From: a virus | IMG/VR virus record: IMGVR_UViG_3300042343_000500 | Span: 1 to 45,386 of that record | Strand: one strand, 5' to 3' | Length of the DNA: 45,386 bases | Shown here: positions 24,642 through 31,663 of the stretch, in pieces | Numbering within the stretch: position 1 is the first letter of the stretch | How the letters are laid out: each line of letters starts with the position of its first letter | Program-made: the position numbers and the translations under genes | The notes under the pieces: generated by a model | Database searches by the model: none | Told to the model about the DNA's origin: nothing | The model's input: the letters and a program-made list of their open reading frames with translations, nothing else

Positions 24642-24850
24642 AAAACATAACCATCACAATCCGACCATACACGCACCAATGCGCTGATGGATGTTGCTAT
24701 GAGTCTGGCGCGACTATCTTTGTTGATGGAGTTGAAGCGGCAACTGGCCCATGCGAACACAACAACCTTAAAAACTTGCTAAATCACCTTGGATTTAAGG
24801 CTACCATCATCGGGCAAGATTTAGACGGAGAAGACGCATGGGAGCTATGA
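24638..24850 (+). CDS. Small hypothetical protein
   Basis: A 70-aa protein overlapping the exonuclease stop (ATGA) and preceded by a GGGAGGAAG ribosome site. It has a small Cys cluster (CADGCC) and a beta-rich N-terminal half. The family is not recognised. Confidence 0.5.
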   Translation: MKNITITIRPYTHQCADGCCYESGATIFVDGVEAATGPCEHNNLKNLLNHLGFKATIIGQDLDGEDAWEL

Positions 24851-25044
24851 CCACTCCCTACACAGAAAAGAACTTTAACGCCATGCTTGATAGGCTTTCC
24901 GAAGTTATGAAGCAACGCAATGCGGCAATGATCCTAGCCAAGGCCGCAGTTGACGGGGCAGACCGATCAGAGATGCAGGAAGCATACGAACTACTCAAAA
25001 CAGAAATCAGCAAAAACCATGACAACAACACCAGCCAGCCTTGA
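24847..25044 (+). CDS. Small helical protein before the helicase
   Basis: A 65-aa protein starting at ATG 24847 (ATGA overlap), all-helical and charged. Its 3' end overlaps the helicase start by 26 bases. It could be a helicase accessory or loader by position; no family is recognised. Confidence 0.5.
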   Translation: MTTPYTEKNFNAMLDRLSEVMKQRNAAMILAKAAVDGADRSEMQEAYELLKTEISKNHDNNTSQP

Positions 25045-26260
25045 CGCAGAGAAAGCATTCCTTTCTTGCGCGATCCAGAACATCAGCATTCTAAACGAGG
25101 CGGCAGACTATGCCTCTCCCAAGCTATTTCATCACCCTTGCCACAAGCGAGTCTTTGAATCGGCATTGGAACTATGGAAGGAAGGGAAGGACTGCGATCT
25201 AGTCACGCTCACAGATGCCATGTCCAATGCAGGGACATTGGATGATGCGGGTGGTGCGGCATTCTTAACGGAATGCTTCATGGCCCCATCTGTTCAATCA
25301 AACTGGCGCGAATACCTAGAGATCCTTCGACACAAACACACGGCACGACTAGCTATCTCTGCCGCCGAAAGGATTATCGCTTCAGCCCACAATCCAGCGG
25401 AGGCAGGAGAGTTAAGCGAAGTTGTTCAGAAAGCATTGGTCGCTGTAGCCGCTGATGCAGAGAGCAAGGGGCGTATTGAATCGCTGAAAGAGGTTGCTCT
25501 AAACAGGGTCAACGCCTACGAGGAAATCTTTAAGAACAGGGGAAAGCTGATTGGCGTTACAACTGGATTTAAGCCATTGGATGATATTACAGGGGGCTTC
25601 CGTGAGGGGCAACTGATCGTAATCGGAGCCGCAACCAAGGGAGGGAAGACCAGCATGGCAGTCAACATGGCTACCCGTGCCGCCAACGCTGGACATCCCG
25701 TGGGATTCATCAGCCTAGAGATGAGTAGTGGTGAGTTGTTTGACCGATTCGTTTCATCTTATGGTGGAGTGGACATCAGCGTGTTAAGCAAGGAGCCTAG
25801 CAAGCGAGACATTGATGGCATTTCAAGGGCGGCGGCACAGGCATCATTACTCCCTATCTTCATTCGCGACGAAGGGGATGTGAACCCGCTTCAACTACGG
25901 GCGGCAATGCGCCGTATGTGTGCCGTTCACAGGACTCGTATAATCGTCGTAGATTACATTCAGTTGCTATCCCCCGCAGATCGTAAGGACAGCCGCGAAA
26001 GACAGGTTGCAGAGGCTTCTAGGACGCTTAAACAGCTTGCCAAGGAACTCAACATCACCATCATTGCCCTTACCCAGCTTAACGCTGACGGGGCAAGCCG
26101 CGAATCCAGAGCAATCGAACACGACTGCGACCTTTTCTTGGTGATTGAACGCGACGATGAGAACCAATGGTTCTTAAATATAAGGCTTGCAAGAGCCTGT
26201 GGACGGGCTAGAATCCCTCTTGAATTTCGTGAGAGCTTTATGCGCTTTGACGAGAAGTAA
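25019..26260 (+). CDS. DnaB-family replicative helicase
   Basis: A 413-aa protein from ATG 25019; an upstream in-frame start would run deep into the previous gene. The N-terminal domain (~1-110) matches the DnaB N-terminal fold (LDAEKAFLSCAIQN, LFHHPCHKRVFESALELW). The RecA core has G-F-K-P-L-D-D-I-T-G-G (~183-193), Walker A GAATKGGKT (203-211), ISLEM (~231-235) and Walker B RIIVVDYIQLL (D312). It should unwind DNA at forks as a hexamer. No phage primase or polymerase is seen, so host enzymes must complete the replisome. Confidence 0.92.
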   Translation: MTTTPASLDAEKAFLSCAIQNISILNEAADYASPKLFHHPCHKRVFESALELWKEGKDCDLVTLTDAMSNAGTLDDAGGAAFLTECFMAPSVQSNWREYLEILRHKHTARLAISAAERIIASAHNPAEAGELSEVVQKALVAVAADAESKGRIESLKEVALNRVNAYEEIFKNRGKLIGVTTGFKPLDDITGGFREGQLIVIGAATKGGKTSMAVNMATRAANAGHPVGFISLEMSSGELFDRFVSSYGGVDISVLSKEPSKRDIDGISRAAAQASLLPIFIRDEGDVNPLQLRAAMRRMCAVHRTRIIVVDYIQLLSPADRKDSRERQVAEASRTLKQLAKELNITIIALTQLNADGASRESRAIEHDCDLFLVIERDDENQWFLNIRLARACGRARIPLEFRESFMRFDEK

Positions 26261-26272
26261 CCAACCAACACT

Positions 26273-26533
26273 ATGCCATACGACAACACCAATAGCGGAG
26301 CCGCATTCCGCAAAGAAAATGCAAACCCCAACGCCCCCAAGTGGAGTGGCCCGATCAATGTGAACGGGAAGGAATACGAGATCAGCATTTGGGAGAAGAC
26401 CAGCAAGGCAGGGAAGGAATTCCTTTCCATGAAGATTGGCGAGCCTTACAAGAAGAAGGGCTTTGACCAGCACAACAAGGACAAGAGCAACGGCTACGCC
26501 CCGAAGGATAGGGACGAAGACATTCCATTTTAA
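26273..26533 (+). CDS. SSB-like protein with DEDIPF acidic tail
   Basis: An 86-aa protein. The core INVNGKEYEISIWEKTSKAGKEFLSMKIGEPY resembles DUF736-type small beta proteins. The last six residues, DEDIPF, are almost the SSB tail (DDDIPF in E. coli), which recruits host replication and repair proteins. It follows the helicase directly. A single-strand-binding or partner-recruiting role is likely; the core is shorter than standard SSB. Confidence 0.6.
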   Translation: MPYDNTNSGAAFRKENANPNAPKWSGPINVNGKEYEISIWEKTSKAGKEFLSMKIGEPYKKKGFDQHNKDKSNGYAPKDRDEDIPF

Positions 26534-26534
26534 T

Positions 26535-26771
26535 ATGGAAAAGAAATTCTCCAAGACTATCACAAACCCTAAAACTGGCAGGGAGAAGACTGTCCGATAT
26601 GGGCAGAAGGGGGCGACCATCAAGCCGGGAACAAGCAAGGGAGATTCCTATTGCGCTCGTTCTGCGGGTCAAATGAAGAAGCACCCAGCGGCGGCAAAAG
26701 ATCCCAACTCTCCTCTTCGCCTATCACGGGCCAAGTGGAAGTGTTCTGGAACCAAGTCAAGGCGAGATTGA
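26535..26771 (+). CDS. Small basic protein (DUF6321-like)
   Basis: A 78-aa Lys-rich protein beginning two bases after the SSB-like gene. The core KPGTSKGDSYCARSAGQMKK, AAKDPNSPLRLSRAKWKCSG is a widespread phage motif with two cysteines. DNA binding is plausible because of the charge; the function is not known. It is the last gene before a strong terminator. Confidence 0.6.
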   Translation: MEKKFSKTITNPKTGREKTVRYGQKGATIKPGTSKGDSYCARSAGQMKKHPAAAKDPNSPLRLSRAKWKCSGTKSRRD

Positions 26772-26840
26772 GATTTTGCGAATAGAGCCAAGGGAGAACC
26801 TTGGACGGCGGTTCATGTTCCGTCTGTTGAACACGCATCA

Positions 26841-26872
26841 AGGGCGAGGAGAAATCCTCGCCCTTTCCTTTT
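26841..26872 (+). terminator. Rho-independent terminator ending the replication block
   Basis: A 10-bp perfect stem AGGGCGAGGA/TCCTCGCCCT (26841-26850 and 26855-26864) with GAAA tetraloop, then TTCCTTTTAA. It closes the transcript from the replication genes. The stretch to 26986 holds no convincing gene. Confidence 0.9.
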
Positions 26873-26986
26873 AACCGCATAAACACTAGCTCCAGGGCCG
26901 ATGAAATTTTTTTCATTTTGTGTGTTGACTCATTCAAAAATTCTGAAAGACTCATACCAAGCGGCACAACCTCCGCTGAACAAAAC

Positions 26987-27262
26987 ATGAACACCATAAT
27001 GAAAGCCAAGGCAGACGCAGTTGTAGCGCATGATGCGCTCTTCAAGGTCAGTATCACCCAAGCCGAACACGCAGGACTGGATGAGATCCGAATCTCCGTT
27101 CCCCGTGCGCGAATCATCCTCAACGATTTGATCGCGTTGAAGAAGGCAGTGGAATCCCCATACCGCAACCTCAAACAGCCAGCCCATTTTGACAGGCTGG
27201 ACTCCATGTTCTTCCAACAAGCGGAAGCCATCAACGAGGCCATGACAAAAATCCTCCAATGA
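26987..27262 (+). CDS. Small hypothetical protein (first of the small-gene array)
   Basis: A 91-aa protein from ATG 26987; the longer in-frame start at 26918 lies in non-coding-like DNA. It is alpha/beta, soluble, with ARIILNDLIALKKAVE and a helical C-terminus. It is the first gene of an array of small, overlapping genes typical of phage host-takeover regions. The family is not recognised. Confidence 0.5.
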   Translation: MNTIMKAKADAVVAHDALFKVSITQAEHAGLDEIRISVPRARIILNDLIALKKAVESPYRNLKQPAHFDRLDSMFFQQAEAINEAMTKILQ

Positions 27263-27477
27263 TCGCCATTGTCAACATTGGAGGGGGAGATGAATCCAAT
27301 CCCCTTGGAGAAAGAAACTACGAGGTTAGAATCAACCACGAAGTCATTACCACTTTCAAGCACAAGCGAAGCGATGGACTTGGAGCTTGCTTACTTGAAG
27401 CGTCAAAAGCCGTAGAGCGATCTAAATGGAATGCAGTAGAAAAGCTTATTCAAAACTTCAACGAAACATCCAAATGA
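27259..27477 (+). CDS. Small hypothetical protein
   Basis: A 72-aa soluble alpha/beta protein with ATGA overlap at both ends. The GGGDESNPLGERNYEVRINHEVI segment is a beta hairpin by pattern and the C-terminus is helical. The family is not recognised. Confidence 0.5.
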   Translation: MIAIVNIGGGDESNPLGERNYEVRINHEVITTFKHKRSDGLGACLLEASKAVERSKWNAVEKLIQNFNETSK

Positions 27478-27698
27478 TTACTATCGTCATCATTACTGGC
27501 ACACTTGGCATCGTGGGTGCGCTCCTGATTGGTGCGTTCCAGGTGCTTGAGTATAGCCGCAAAAAGACAGAGCGAAGCATTGCCCTCTTCTACAGGGATC
27601 ATCCTCTGGAATGCACGATGATGCTGAATAAAATCTCCCTTCAAGAAACAAAGAAGGAGATCAACAACCTAAAACACAAGGAGGAAAATGGATTCTAA
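27474..27698 (+). CDS. N-terminally anchored membrane protein
   Basis: A 74-aa protein from ATG 27474. The N-terminal helix IVIITGTLGIVGALLIGAF (~4-22) is a membrane anchor, followed by a charged helical tail. It overlaps the next gene by 11 bases. The role is unknown. Confidence 0.5.
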   Translation: MITIVIITGTLGIVGALLIGAFQVLEYSRKKTERSIALFYRDHPLECTMMLNKISLQETKKEINNLKHKEENGF

Positions 27699-27846
27699 AG
27701 AAGAACTAATCAACCACCTACAAGCCGAACTGGACGCATTGCTACAATCGCTTGAACTTATCAACCGCTACAATTCTCTAGGCAAAACCAAAAAAATAGC
27801 CGATGAGATCAGAACCACACTAACACACTACAAACGCAACCAATGA
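27688..27846 (+). CDS. 52-aa helical protein
   Basis: A small ORF with one of the best ribosome sites in the window (AAGGAGGAAA before ATG 27688). It encodes a Leu-rich amphipathic helix (LINHLQAELDALLQSLELIN), probably a short coiled coil. It overlaps the next start by ATGA. Confidence 0.55.
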   Translation: MDSKEELINHLQAELDALLQSLELINRYNSLGKTKKIADEIRTTLTHYKRNQ

Positions 27847-28055
27847 AAAAGAAACACAAACGACCAGCACAATCGCTGATGATAATGAAATACCTCGCCA
27901 CAGGGAAGCCCCTAACGGCACTCCAAGCACTCAACAAGTTTGGATGCTTTAGGTTAGCCGCCCGTATCCACGAGATGAGGAGCGAGGGGCTTGCCATCAA
28001 CGAGAAAACCATCAACAAGAACGGGAAGCGTTTTTCCCAATACCAAATCGCATAA
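27843..28055 (+). CDS. Helix-turn-helix DNA-binding protein
   Basis: A 70-aa basic protein. MKYLATGKPLTALQALNKFGCFRLAARIHEMRSEGLAI reads as a winged-helix HTH (HTH_39-like, common in phages), with a basic C-terminal wing (KNGKRFSQYQIA). It probably controls gene expression or binds an origin. Confidence 0.65.
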   Translation: MKKKHKRPAQSLMIMKYLATGKPLTALQALNKFGCFRLAARIHEMRSEGLAINEKTINKNGKRFSQYQIA

Positions 28056-28059
28056 CACC

Positions 28060-28230
28060 ATGAAACTGATTAGACTAACAACCTCTGGCAGAGAAACAAT
28101 TTACGCCAATCCAGATAACATTGCCTACATCGTAAATGCCGACGAAGGGAACTGCATTGTTTTCTTTGTTGGAGGATCGCATGAGGAAGTAGAAGGGTTT
28201 GGAGACGAGCAGGGGATTGAAATTCTATGA
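28060..28230 (+). CDS. Small hypothetical protein
   Basis: A 56-aa protein from ATG 28060. It is beta-rich, MKLIRLTTSGRETIYANPDN then IAYIVN and IVFFVGGSHEEVEGF, resembling the small phage/bacterial beta-barrel type with an EEV tail. It overlaps the next gene by ATGA. Confidence 0.5.
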   Translation: MKLIRLTTSGRETIYANPDNIAYIVNADEGNCIVFFVGGSHEEVEGFGDEQGIEIL

Positions 28231-28550
28231 GCAACCTAATCGTTCCCAACGAATTCAAGGAGGAGAACCCATTCCAGCTTCCGTTCCGTGCTGATGCGGA
28301 TATGGTTCTGGATGCCAATGATAGGGGAGTTGCAAAGATTAGCGAGCAAGCAGGGCCGCAAGAGGCATTGCGCATTGCCAAGCTGTTCGCCTCATCCACG
28401 GAAAGCCTTTCATTCCTGCACGACATCGCGCAGTTTATTGAGGCCGCAACGAAGGATGAAGAGGGATATAACCACGGACAAGATGGCGAGGATAAGGCTA
28501 ACTGCGTCATTTGCTCCATCAACGCATATATTGAAAGCGTATTGAGCTAG
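28227..28550 (+). CDS. Hypothetical helical protein
   Basis: A 107-aa acidic helical protein. It starts at ATG 28227, overlapping the upstream stop. Segments such as GPQEALRIAKLFASSTESLSF and DKANCVICSINAYIESVLS are amphipathic helices. It is followed by a large hairpin in the next gap. The family is not recognised. Confidence 0.5.
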   Translation: MSNLIVPNEFKEENPFQLPFRADADMVLDANDRGVAKISEQAGPQEALRIAKLFASSTESLSFLHDIAQFIEAATKDEEGYNHGQDGEDKANCVICSINAYIESVLS

Positions 28551-28557
28551 GATTAAC

Positions 28558-28618
28558 CCGTCAGCGGGGATTCACAGACAACCAAATCGTCTTGTGGAGC
28601 GAGTAACCCCGCTGGCGG
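28558..28618 (+). ncRNA. Two-tier RNA hairpin in the gap before the coiled-coil genes
   Basis: The outer stem CCGTCAGCGGGG (28558-28569) pairs with CCCCGCTGGCGG (28607-28618), 12 bp with one G-U. Inside, CACAGAC (28573-28579) pairs with GTC-t-TGTG (28589-28596), 7 bp with one bulged T. It fills most of the 83-bp gap. Only TTTT follows after CAACC, so a terminator is less likely than a structured regulatory RNA or processing element. Confidence 0.5.
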
Positions 28619-28633
28619 CAACCTTTTAAGAAA

Positions 28634-29023
28634 ATGACAACCGACACGAACGAAGTGAGTAGTACACCACGCACAGACGCTCTCATGCAAGGCGGTTGTA
28701 TTGCAATCAACATACTTGAACTAGAGCTTGCCATCTCACTAGAGAACCAATGCACGGCACAGGCCGAGGTCGAGAGGCTCAGGGAGAGACTAGCAAAAGC
28801 CGAAGAACTAATCCGTGGCCTGCACGATGGGTGGAAAAAGGCGCGAAAAGCTCACCTTGAAACCTGTAAAAATACCCAGTCGGAAATCGACAAGCTCCAC
28901 ACAGAAAACATCTGCCTGCAAGAACTTATACAAGAGTTCTATGAGTGGTCGCGGCGTGACTACCCAACAGAGGCCGAAGTCCGAGAAATCATGGACCGCT
29001 ACCACGACCTACTGAACAAATGA
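28634..29023 (+). CDS. Coiled-coil protein with TPRTDA N-terminus (copy 1)
   Basis: A 129-aa protein beginning MTTDTNEVSSTPRTDAL. Residues ~40-125 are heptad coiled coil (AEVERLRERLAKAEELI). The same opening and AEVxRL heptads recur at 29020 and 29556. TPRTDA is a frequent start of phage and bacterial coiled-coil proteins of unknown role. No catalytic residues are seen. Confidence 0.6.
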   Translation: MTTDTNEVSSTPRTDALMQGGCIAINILELELAISLENQCTAQAEVERLRERLAKAEELIRGLHDGWKKARKAHLETCKNTQSEIDKLHTENICLQELIQEFYEWSRRDYPTEAEVREIMDRYHDLLNK

Positions 29024-29559
29024 GCCTGGCAAAAGAATTAGCAAAATTAAAAGCCGCGCTAGACGCGCCTTGGCCCGAAGAAACATGGAAAGCGAAAGCC
29101 GAAATAGCAGAGCGCGAACTGTCTGCAACAAAAGATGAGTATTGCAAGACAGCGTTTGCTTTGACCGAATATACAGGACGAGCCGAGAAAGCCGAAGCAG
29201 AGGTCGCAAGGCTCAAGGAGGAACTTCAACTAGCCCGACTCGCCCCCTCGCCAGAGGAGGCCCCTCCCAAAATCCAAGTCATCCGCGAAAAGATGTCTCC
29301 CGAAAAAGCAGAAGAGGTCAGAAAGATCCGTTTGCTAATCGGTGAAGATGAGCTTGAGAAGATTGCAAATACGCCTGAACCCACTCCCGAATGGCGAATC
29401 CGAGCCGAAGGAAAACGCATTGAACCGCTGGAGAAGGAGTTAGACTACCTTACCCGCGAAGCATCAAGGGCCGCTGACATCCACAACCATGTTGTAATCG
29501 TGGACTGCCTCCGCTACCTCCGCGACGAGATCGAACAACTCAAGAAAAACCAAAAATGA
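29020..29559 (+). CDS. Coiled-coil protein (copy 2)
   Basis: A 179-aa protein, helical throughout with the heptad block EKAEAEVARLKEELQLARL. It lacks the TPRTDA opening but shares DNA-level repeats with copies 1 and 3 (GAGGTCGCAAGGCTCAA). It overlaps both neighbours by ATGA. The family is not recognised. Confidence 0.6.
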   Translation: MSLAKELAKLKAALDAPWPEETWKAKAEIAERELSATKDEYCKTAFALTEYTGRAEKAEAEVARLKEELQLARLAPSPEEAPPKIQVIREKMSPEKAEEVRKIRLLIGEDELEKIANTPEPTPEWRIRAEGKRIEPLEKELDYLTREASRAADIHNHVVIVDCLRYLRDEIEQLKKNQK

Positions 29560-30131
29560 CCACCGACACACCGCGCACTGATGCCGCTCGTGAGCGATAC
29601 TTCGACGGCAAAACCTCAGACTGGGTGCATTACACGGCCTGCGGAATGATTGAGCGAGAACTCGCCGCATCACAGGCCGAGGTAGAAAAGATCAAGCAAA
29701 AGAGGAATCGTATCGGAGTTGAGATCCGAGGAGAATATCTACCAAAACTAAACGCATCACAGGCCGAGGTCGCCCGACTCCAGAAGGAGCTAGACGCAAC
29801 TTGCAATGCTGAAGAACTGCGGCAGGAACGCGAGACGAGGAAGAGAGCAGAGGCCGAGGTCGCAAGGCTCAACAACATCTTGGAGAATACCAGAATGTCT
29901 AGGGACACCATGATTGAAGACAGGAATCTCTTAGACCAAGAACTCGCCGCATCCAAGGCCGAGGTCGCAAAGCTAAATCACCAACTCCTCAAGACAGAAT
30001 CCGACTTGCTCCAATCACAGGACATCAATTCGTTCCTGGATACCGAGTTTCGTATTGCCTGCAAGCGAGCAGAGAAAGCAGAGGCCGAGGTCGAGAGGCT
30101 TACAGGCATATTAAAATCCCTACGAAAATAA
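29556..30131 (+). CDS. Coiled-coil protein with TPRTDA N-terminus (copy 3)
   Basis: A 191-aa protein starting MTTDTPRTDAARERYFDGK. Repeated coiled-coil blocks are ASQAEVEKIK, ASQAEVARLQKELD, AEAEVARLNN, ASKAEVAKLN and AEAEVERLTG, spaced ~27-60 residues apart. The AGGCCGAGGTCG DNA word recurs at each, showing internal duplication. An elongated rod is expected. Confidence 0.6.
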   Translation: MTTDTPRTDAARERYFDGKTSDWVHYTACGMIERELAASQAEVEKIKQKRNRIGVEIRGEYLPKLNASQAEVARLQKELDATCNAEELRQERETRKRAEAEVARLNNILENTRMSRDTMIEDRNLLDQELAASKAEVAKLNHQLLKTESDLLQSQDINSFLDTEFRIACKRAEKAEAEVERLTGILKSLRK

Positions 30132-30185
30132 CCATCAACGGAGTGGCATAAATCGAATAAAGTTTTACTTAAATAACATAACAAT

Positions 30186-30395
30186 ATGAAAAAAGAAAAA
30201 GTTAAAAATTACCTACCACATGCAGGAATCGAAACCATTGATCGCGTTAGCGAGGAACATCAATACTTGGTATCCCTTTCAAGAGTGGTTGGAACCGCTT
30301 GCGACAAATGGCTAGAGGCCAAGGGGCTTAAAAATGGATTTAGACACGACTTTTCATATGGCAAAATGAAATCACCTGCACAAAAAGCGATATAA
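30186..30395 (+). CDS. Small hypothetical protein
   Basis: A 69-aa soluble basic protein. Its last codons (KMKSPAQKAI) are made of the first MKSP repeat unit that recurs on both sides of the tRNA. The family is not recognised. Confidence 0.5.
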   Translation: MKKEKVKNYLPHAGIETIDRVSEEHQYLVSLSRVVGTACDKWLEAKGLKNGFRHDFSYGKMKSPAQKAI

Positions 30396-30527
30396 AATCA
30401 CCTGCATAAAAGCAGGATGAAATCACCTATTTAATTTATACCCTGTAGTGTAACGGTAACACTTTAGTTTTTGGCACTAACATTCATGGTTCAAATCCAT
30501 GCGGGGTAGCTTTATGAAATCACCTAT
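30366..30527 (+). repeat. Four copies of ATGAAATCACCT around the tRNA
   Basis: ATGAAATCACCT starts at 30366, 30417 and 30514, and a variant (ATAAAATCACCT) starts at 30392. Several are followed by a hairpin that begins in CCT: CCTGC/GCAGG for copy 2 and CCTAT/ATAGG for copy 4. They also read as mini-ORFs starting Met-Lys-Ser-Pro. A related AAATGAAATAGGCAGG follows at about 30563. Confidence 0.7.
30439..30509 (+). tRNA. tRNA-Gln (anticodon UUG)
   Basis: A full cloverleaf can be drawn. The acceptor TACCCTG pairs with CGGGGTA (7 bp, one G-U), the D stem is GTGT/ACAC, the anticodon stem TTAGT/ACTAA has loop TTTTGGC (anticodon TTG), the variable loop is CATT, and the T stem CATGG/CCATG has loop TTCAAAT. 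G is the discriminator base; CCA is not encoded. It reads CAA/CAG codons, and the phage's Gln-rich structural genes would benefit. Confidence 0.9.
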
Positions 30528-30633
30528 CCGATAGGATAGGCAAATACCTATTCAAAAAAGCGAAATGAAATAGGCAGGAAGGGATCAGAATAAAAAAACT
30601 TTTTAGGGTAAGGGCTGGAACATTAAGGGCACG

Positions 30634-30666
30634 AAAAAGGGAAGGGGAAAATCCCCTTCCCTTTTC
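30634..30666. terminator. Bidirectional terminator between converging blocks
   Basis: GGGAAGGGGA (30639-30648) pairs with TCCCCTTCCC (30652-30661) around AAA. The stem is flanked by A5 on the left and TTTT on the right, so it has a T-run in both directions. It separates the plus-strand small genes and tRNA from the minus-strand block that ends at 30672. Confidence 0.9.
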
Positions 30667-30671
30667 TTTGA

Positions 30672-30875
30672 CTAAATCCCCCTTTCCCTTTTCATAACTT
30701 GGCAAACCATCTCCCGAAGTTTTGACATCTTGGAATTTTTTACCAATCCTGATGTTTCAGTTTCTACAATCCCGAAGTGGGCAAGGTATTGGATTAATTC
30801 TTTCCTTTTAAGACTACAGAATGCGATCCAGTCTCTACAATGCGTTATCTCGTGTATTGTCATTTGATTTCCCAT
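30672..30875 (-). CDS. Small hypothetical protein
   Basis: A 67-aa protein, last gene of the minus-strand block, ending next to the bidirectional terminator. MGNQMTIHEITHCRDWIAF gives two possible starts (30875 or 30863). It is helical, basic, with KMSKLREMVCQVMKRERG at the end. The family is not recognised. Confidence 0.5.
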   Translation of the reverse strand: MGNQMTIHEITHCRDWIAFCSLKRKELIQYLAHFGIVETETSGLVKNSKMSKLREMVCQVMKRERGI

Positions 30876-30884
30876 TTGACTTGA

Positions 30885-31046
30885 TTATGCTTCCGGGTGA
30901 TCGTGGGAAGCAGTCAATCGGCCTAGTTCAATTAGTAGCTTCCCCTCTTCTTCCGTCAATCCCCTATGCTCCGCGAATAGAGCGGGGGTGAGATAGTTGT
31001 TCCGCCAGTCTGCATAATCTTCCATCAACTTTTCTCGCGTTGTCAT
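30885..31046 (-). CDS. 53-aa hypothetical protein
   Basis: A short ORF from ATG at 31046 to TAA at 30885, on the minus strand. It encodes a soluble helical protein (MTTREKLMEDYADWRNNYL, then LTEEEGKLLIELGRLTASH). It sits tightly before the next gene in the block. The DNA between 31047 and 31142 has no convincing gene. Confidence 0.5.
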   Translation of the reverse strand: MTTREKLMEDYADWRNNYLTPALFAEHRGLTEEEGKLLIELGRLTASHDHPEA

Positions 31047-31142
31047 ATTTTTTTTGTTACTCTGTAAAGGCTACAGATTACCCCGTGAAGCTATCCCCCC
31101 GGCTTCTCCCCCCTGCTAGGCAAGGGGGAGGATGTCGGGAGG

Positions 31143-31349
31143 CTAGGCAAAACAGAGGAGAAAATCCCCTAATGGATTGTCTCCCGGTGAACTTGTGGCC
31201 TCTATTGCTTCCCTTACCGAGGAAGGGGAGGGCTTTATACCCAATTCAATTTGATAATTTGGCAACACTACGCAAAACGGGGTTTTCCCATGCTTGCCAA
31301 GCCAAACTCCAGAAAAATCAGGATGTTCTTTTAGTGTGATTTTTTTCAT
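31143..31349 (-). CDS. Small hypothetical protein
   Basis: A 68-aa protein from the ATG at 31349. A longer start at 31412 is open but would overlap the 28-aa membrane peptide. MKKITLKEHPDFSGVWLGKH suggests a small beta domain; the C-terminus SPGDNPLGDFLLCFA is odd. The family is not recognised. Confidence 0.4.
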   Translation of the reverse strand: MKKITLKEHPDFSGVWLGKHGKTPFCVVLPNYQIELGIKPSPSSVREAIEATSSPGDNPLGDFLLCFA

Positions 31350-31363
31350 AATGTTTTTTGTTA

Positions 31364-31450
31364 TTAATTCCAGAACAGGCAGATCAGAATGAATAGAACG
31401 AATGCCAGCCATAAAAGGAATTGCACGGCGTGAAGAATAAGGGATTTCAT
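31364..31450 (-). CDS. 28-aa membrane peptide
   Basis: A short ORF (ATG at 31450, TAA at 31364) encoding a nearly uninterrupted hydrophobic helix (FLLWLAFVLFILICLFW) after MKSLILHAVQ. It fills a gap between two genes of the minus block, which supports it, but such a short ORF could be chance. Confidence 0.4.
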   Translation of the reverse strand: MKSLILHAVQFLLWLAFVLFILICLFWN

Positions 31451-31453
31451 TGT

Positions 31454-31645
31454 TTATTCTTCCTCATAACCGTCAAACCATACTCCTCTGCTGGTTCCTA
31501 CTTCCTGCAAGGTCTCCTCTGAACAGGTGCGGGAACTGGTTTCCGTATCCCTGCAATGCTCTTGCGCTTCCGCCAGTGTCAATCCCGCGGCGATAATCTC
31601 ACGATCACCGTCAAAGAATCCTCGGATGATTTTGTATGTTTTCAC
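31454..31645 (-). CDS. Conserved-looking small phage protein
   Basis: A 63-aa protein from GTG at 31645, preceded by AAAGGAG at a suitable distance. KTYKIIRGFFDGDREIIAAG, LTLAEAQEHCRDTETSSRTC and the end GVWFDGYEEE match a pattern I recognise from many phage and bacterial small proteins (transcription is often with regulators). The activity is unknown. Confidence 0.65.
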   Translation of the reverse strand: MKTYKIIRGFFDGDREIIAAGLTLAEAQEHCRDTETSSRTCSEETLQEVGTSRGVWFDGYEEE

Positions 31646-31663
31646 TGTTTTTTCTCCTTTGTT

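Noticed and set aside
24950-25018. Upstream start for the helicase
   Set aside because: The extra 23 residues have no DnaB likeness and overlap the previous gene deeply.
29630-29956. Minus-strand Ser-rich ORF over the coiled-coil gene
   Set aside because: Antisense of GAG/GCC-rich coiled-coil codons yields long Ser/Leu ORFs by chance.
30439-30509. tRNA gene as an integration (att) site
   Set aside because: No integrase is seen and the tRNA is complete and flanked by its own repeats; it is more likely a translation helper.
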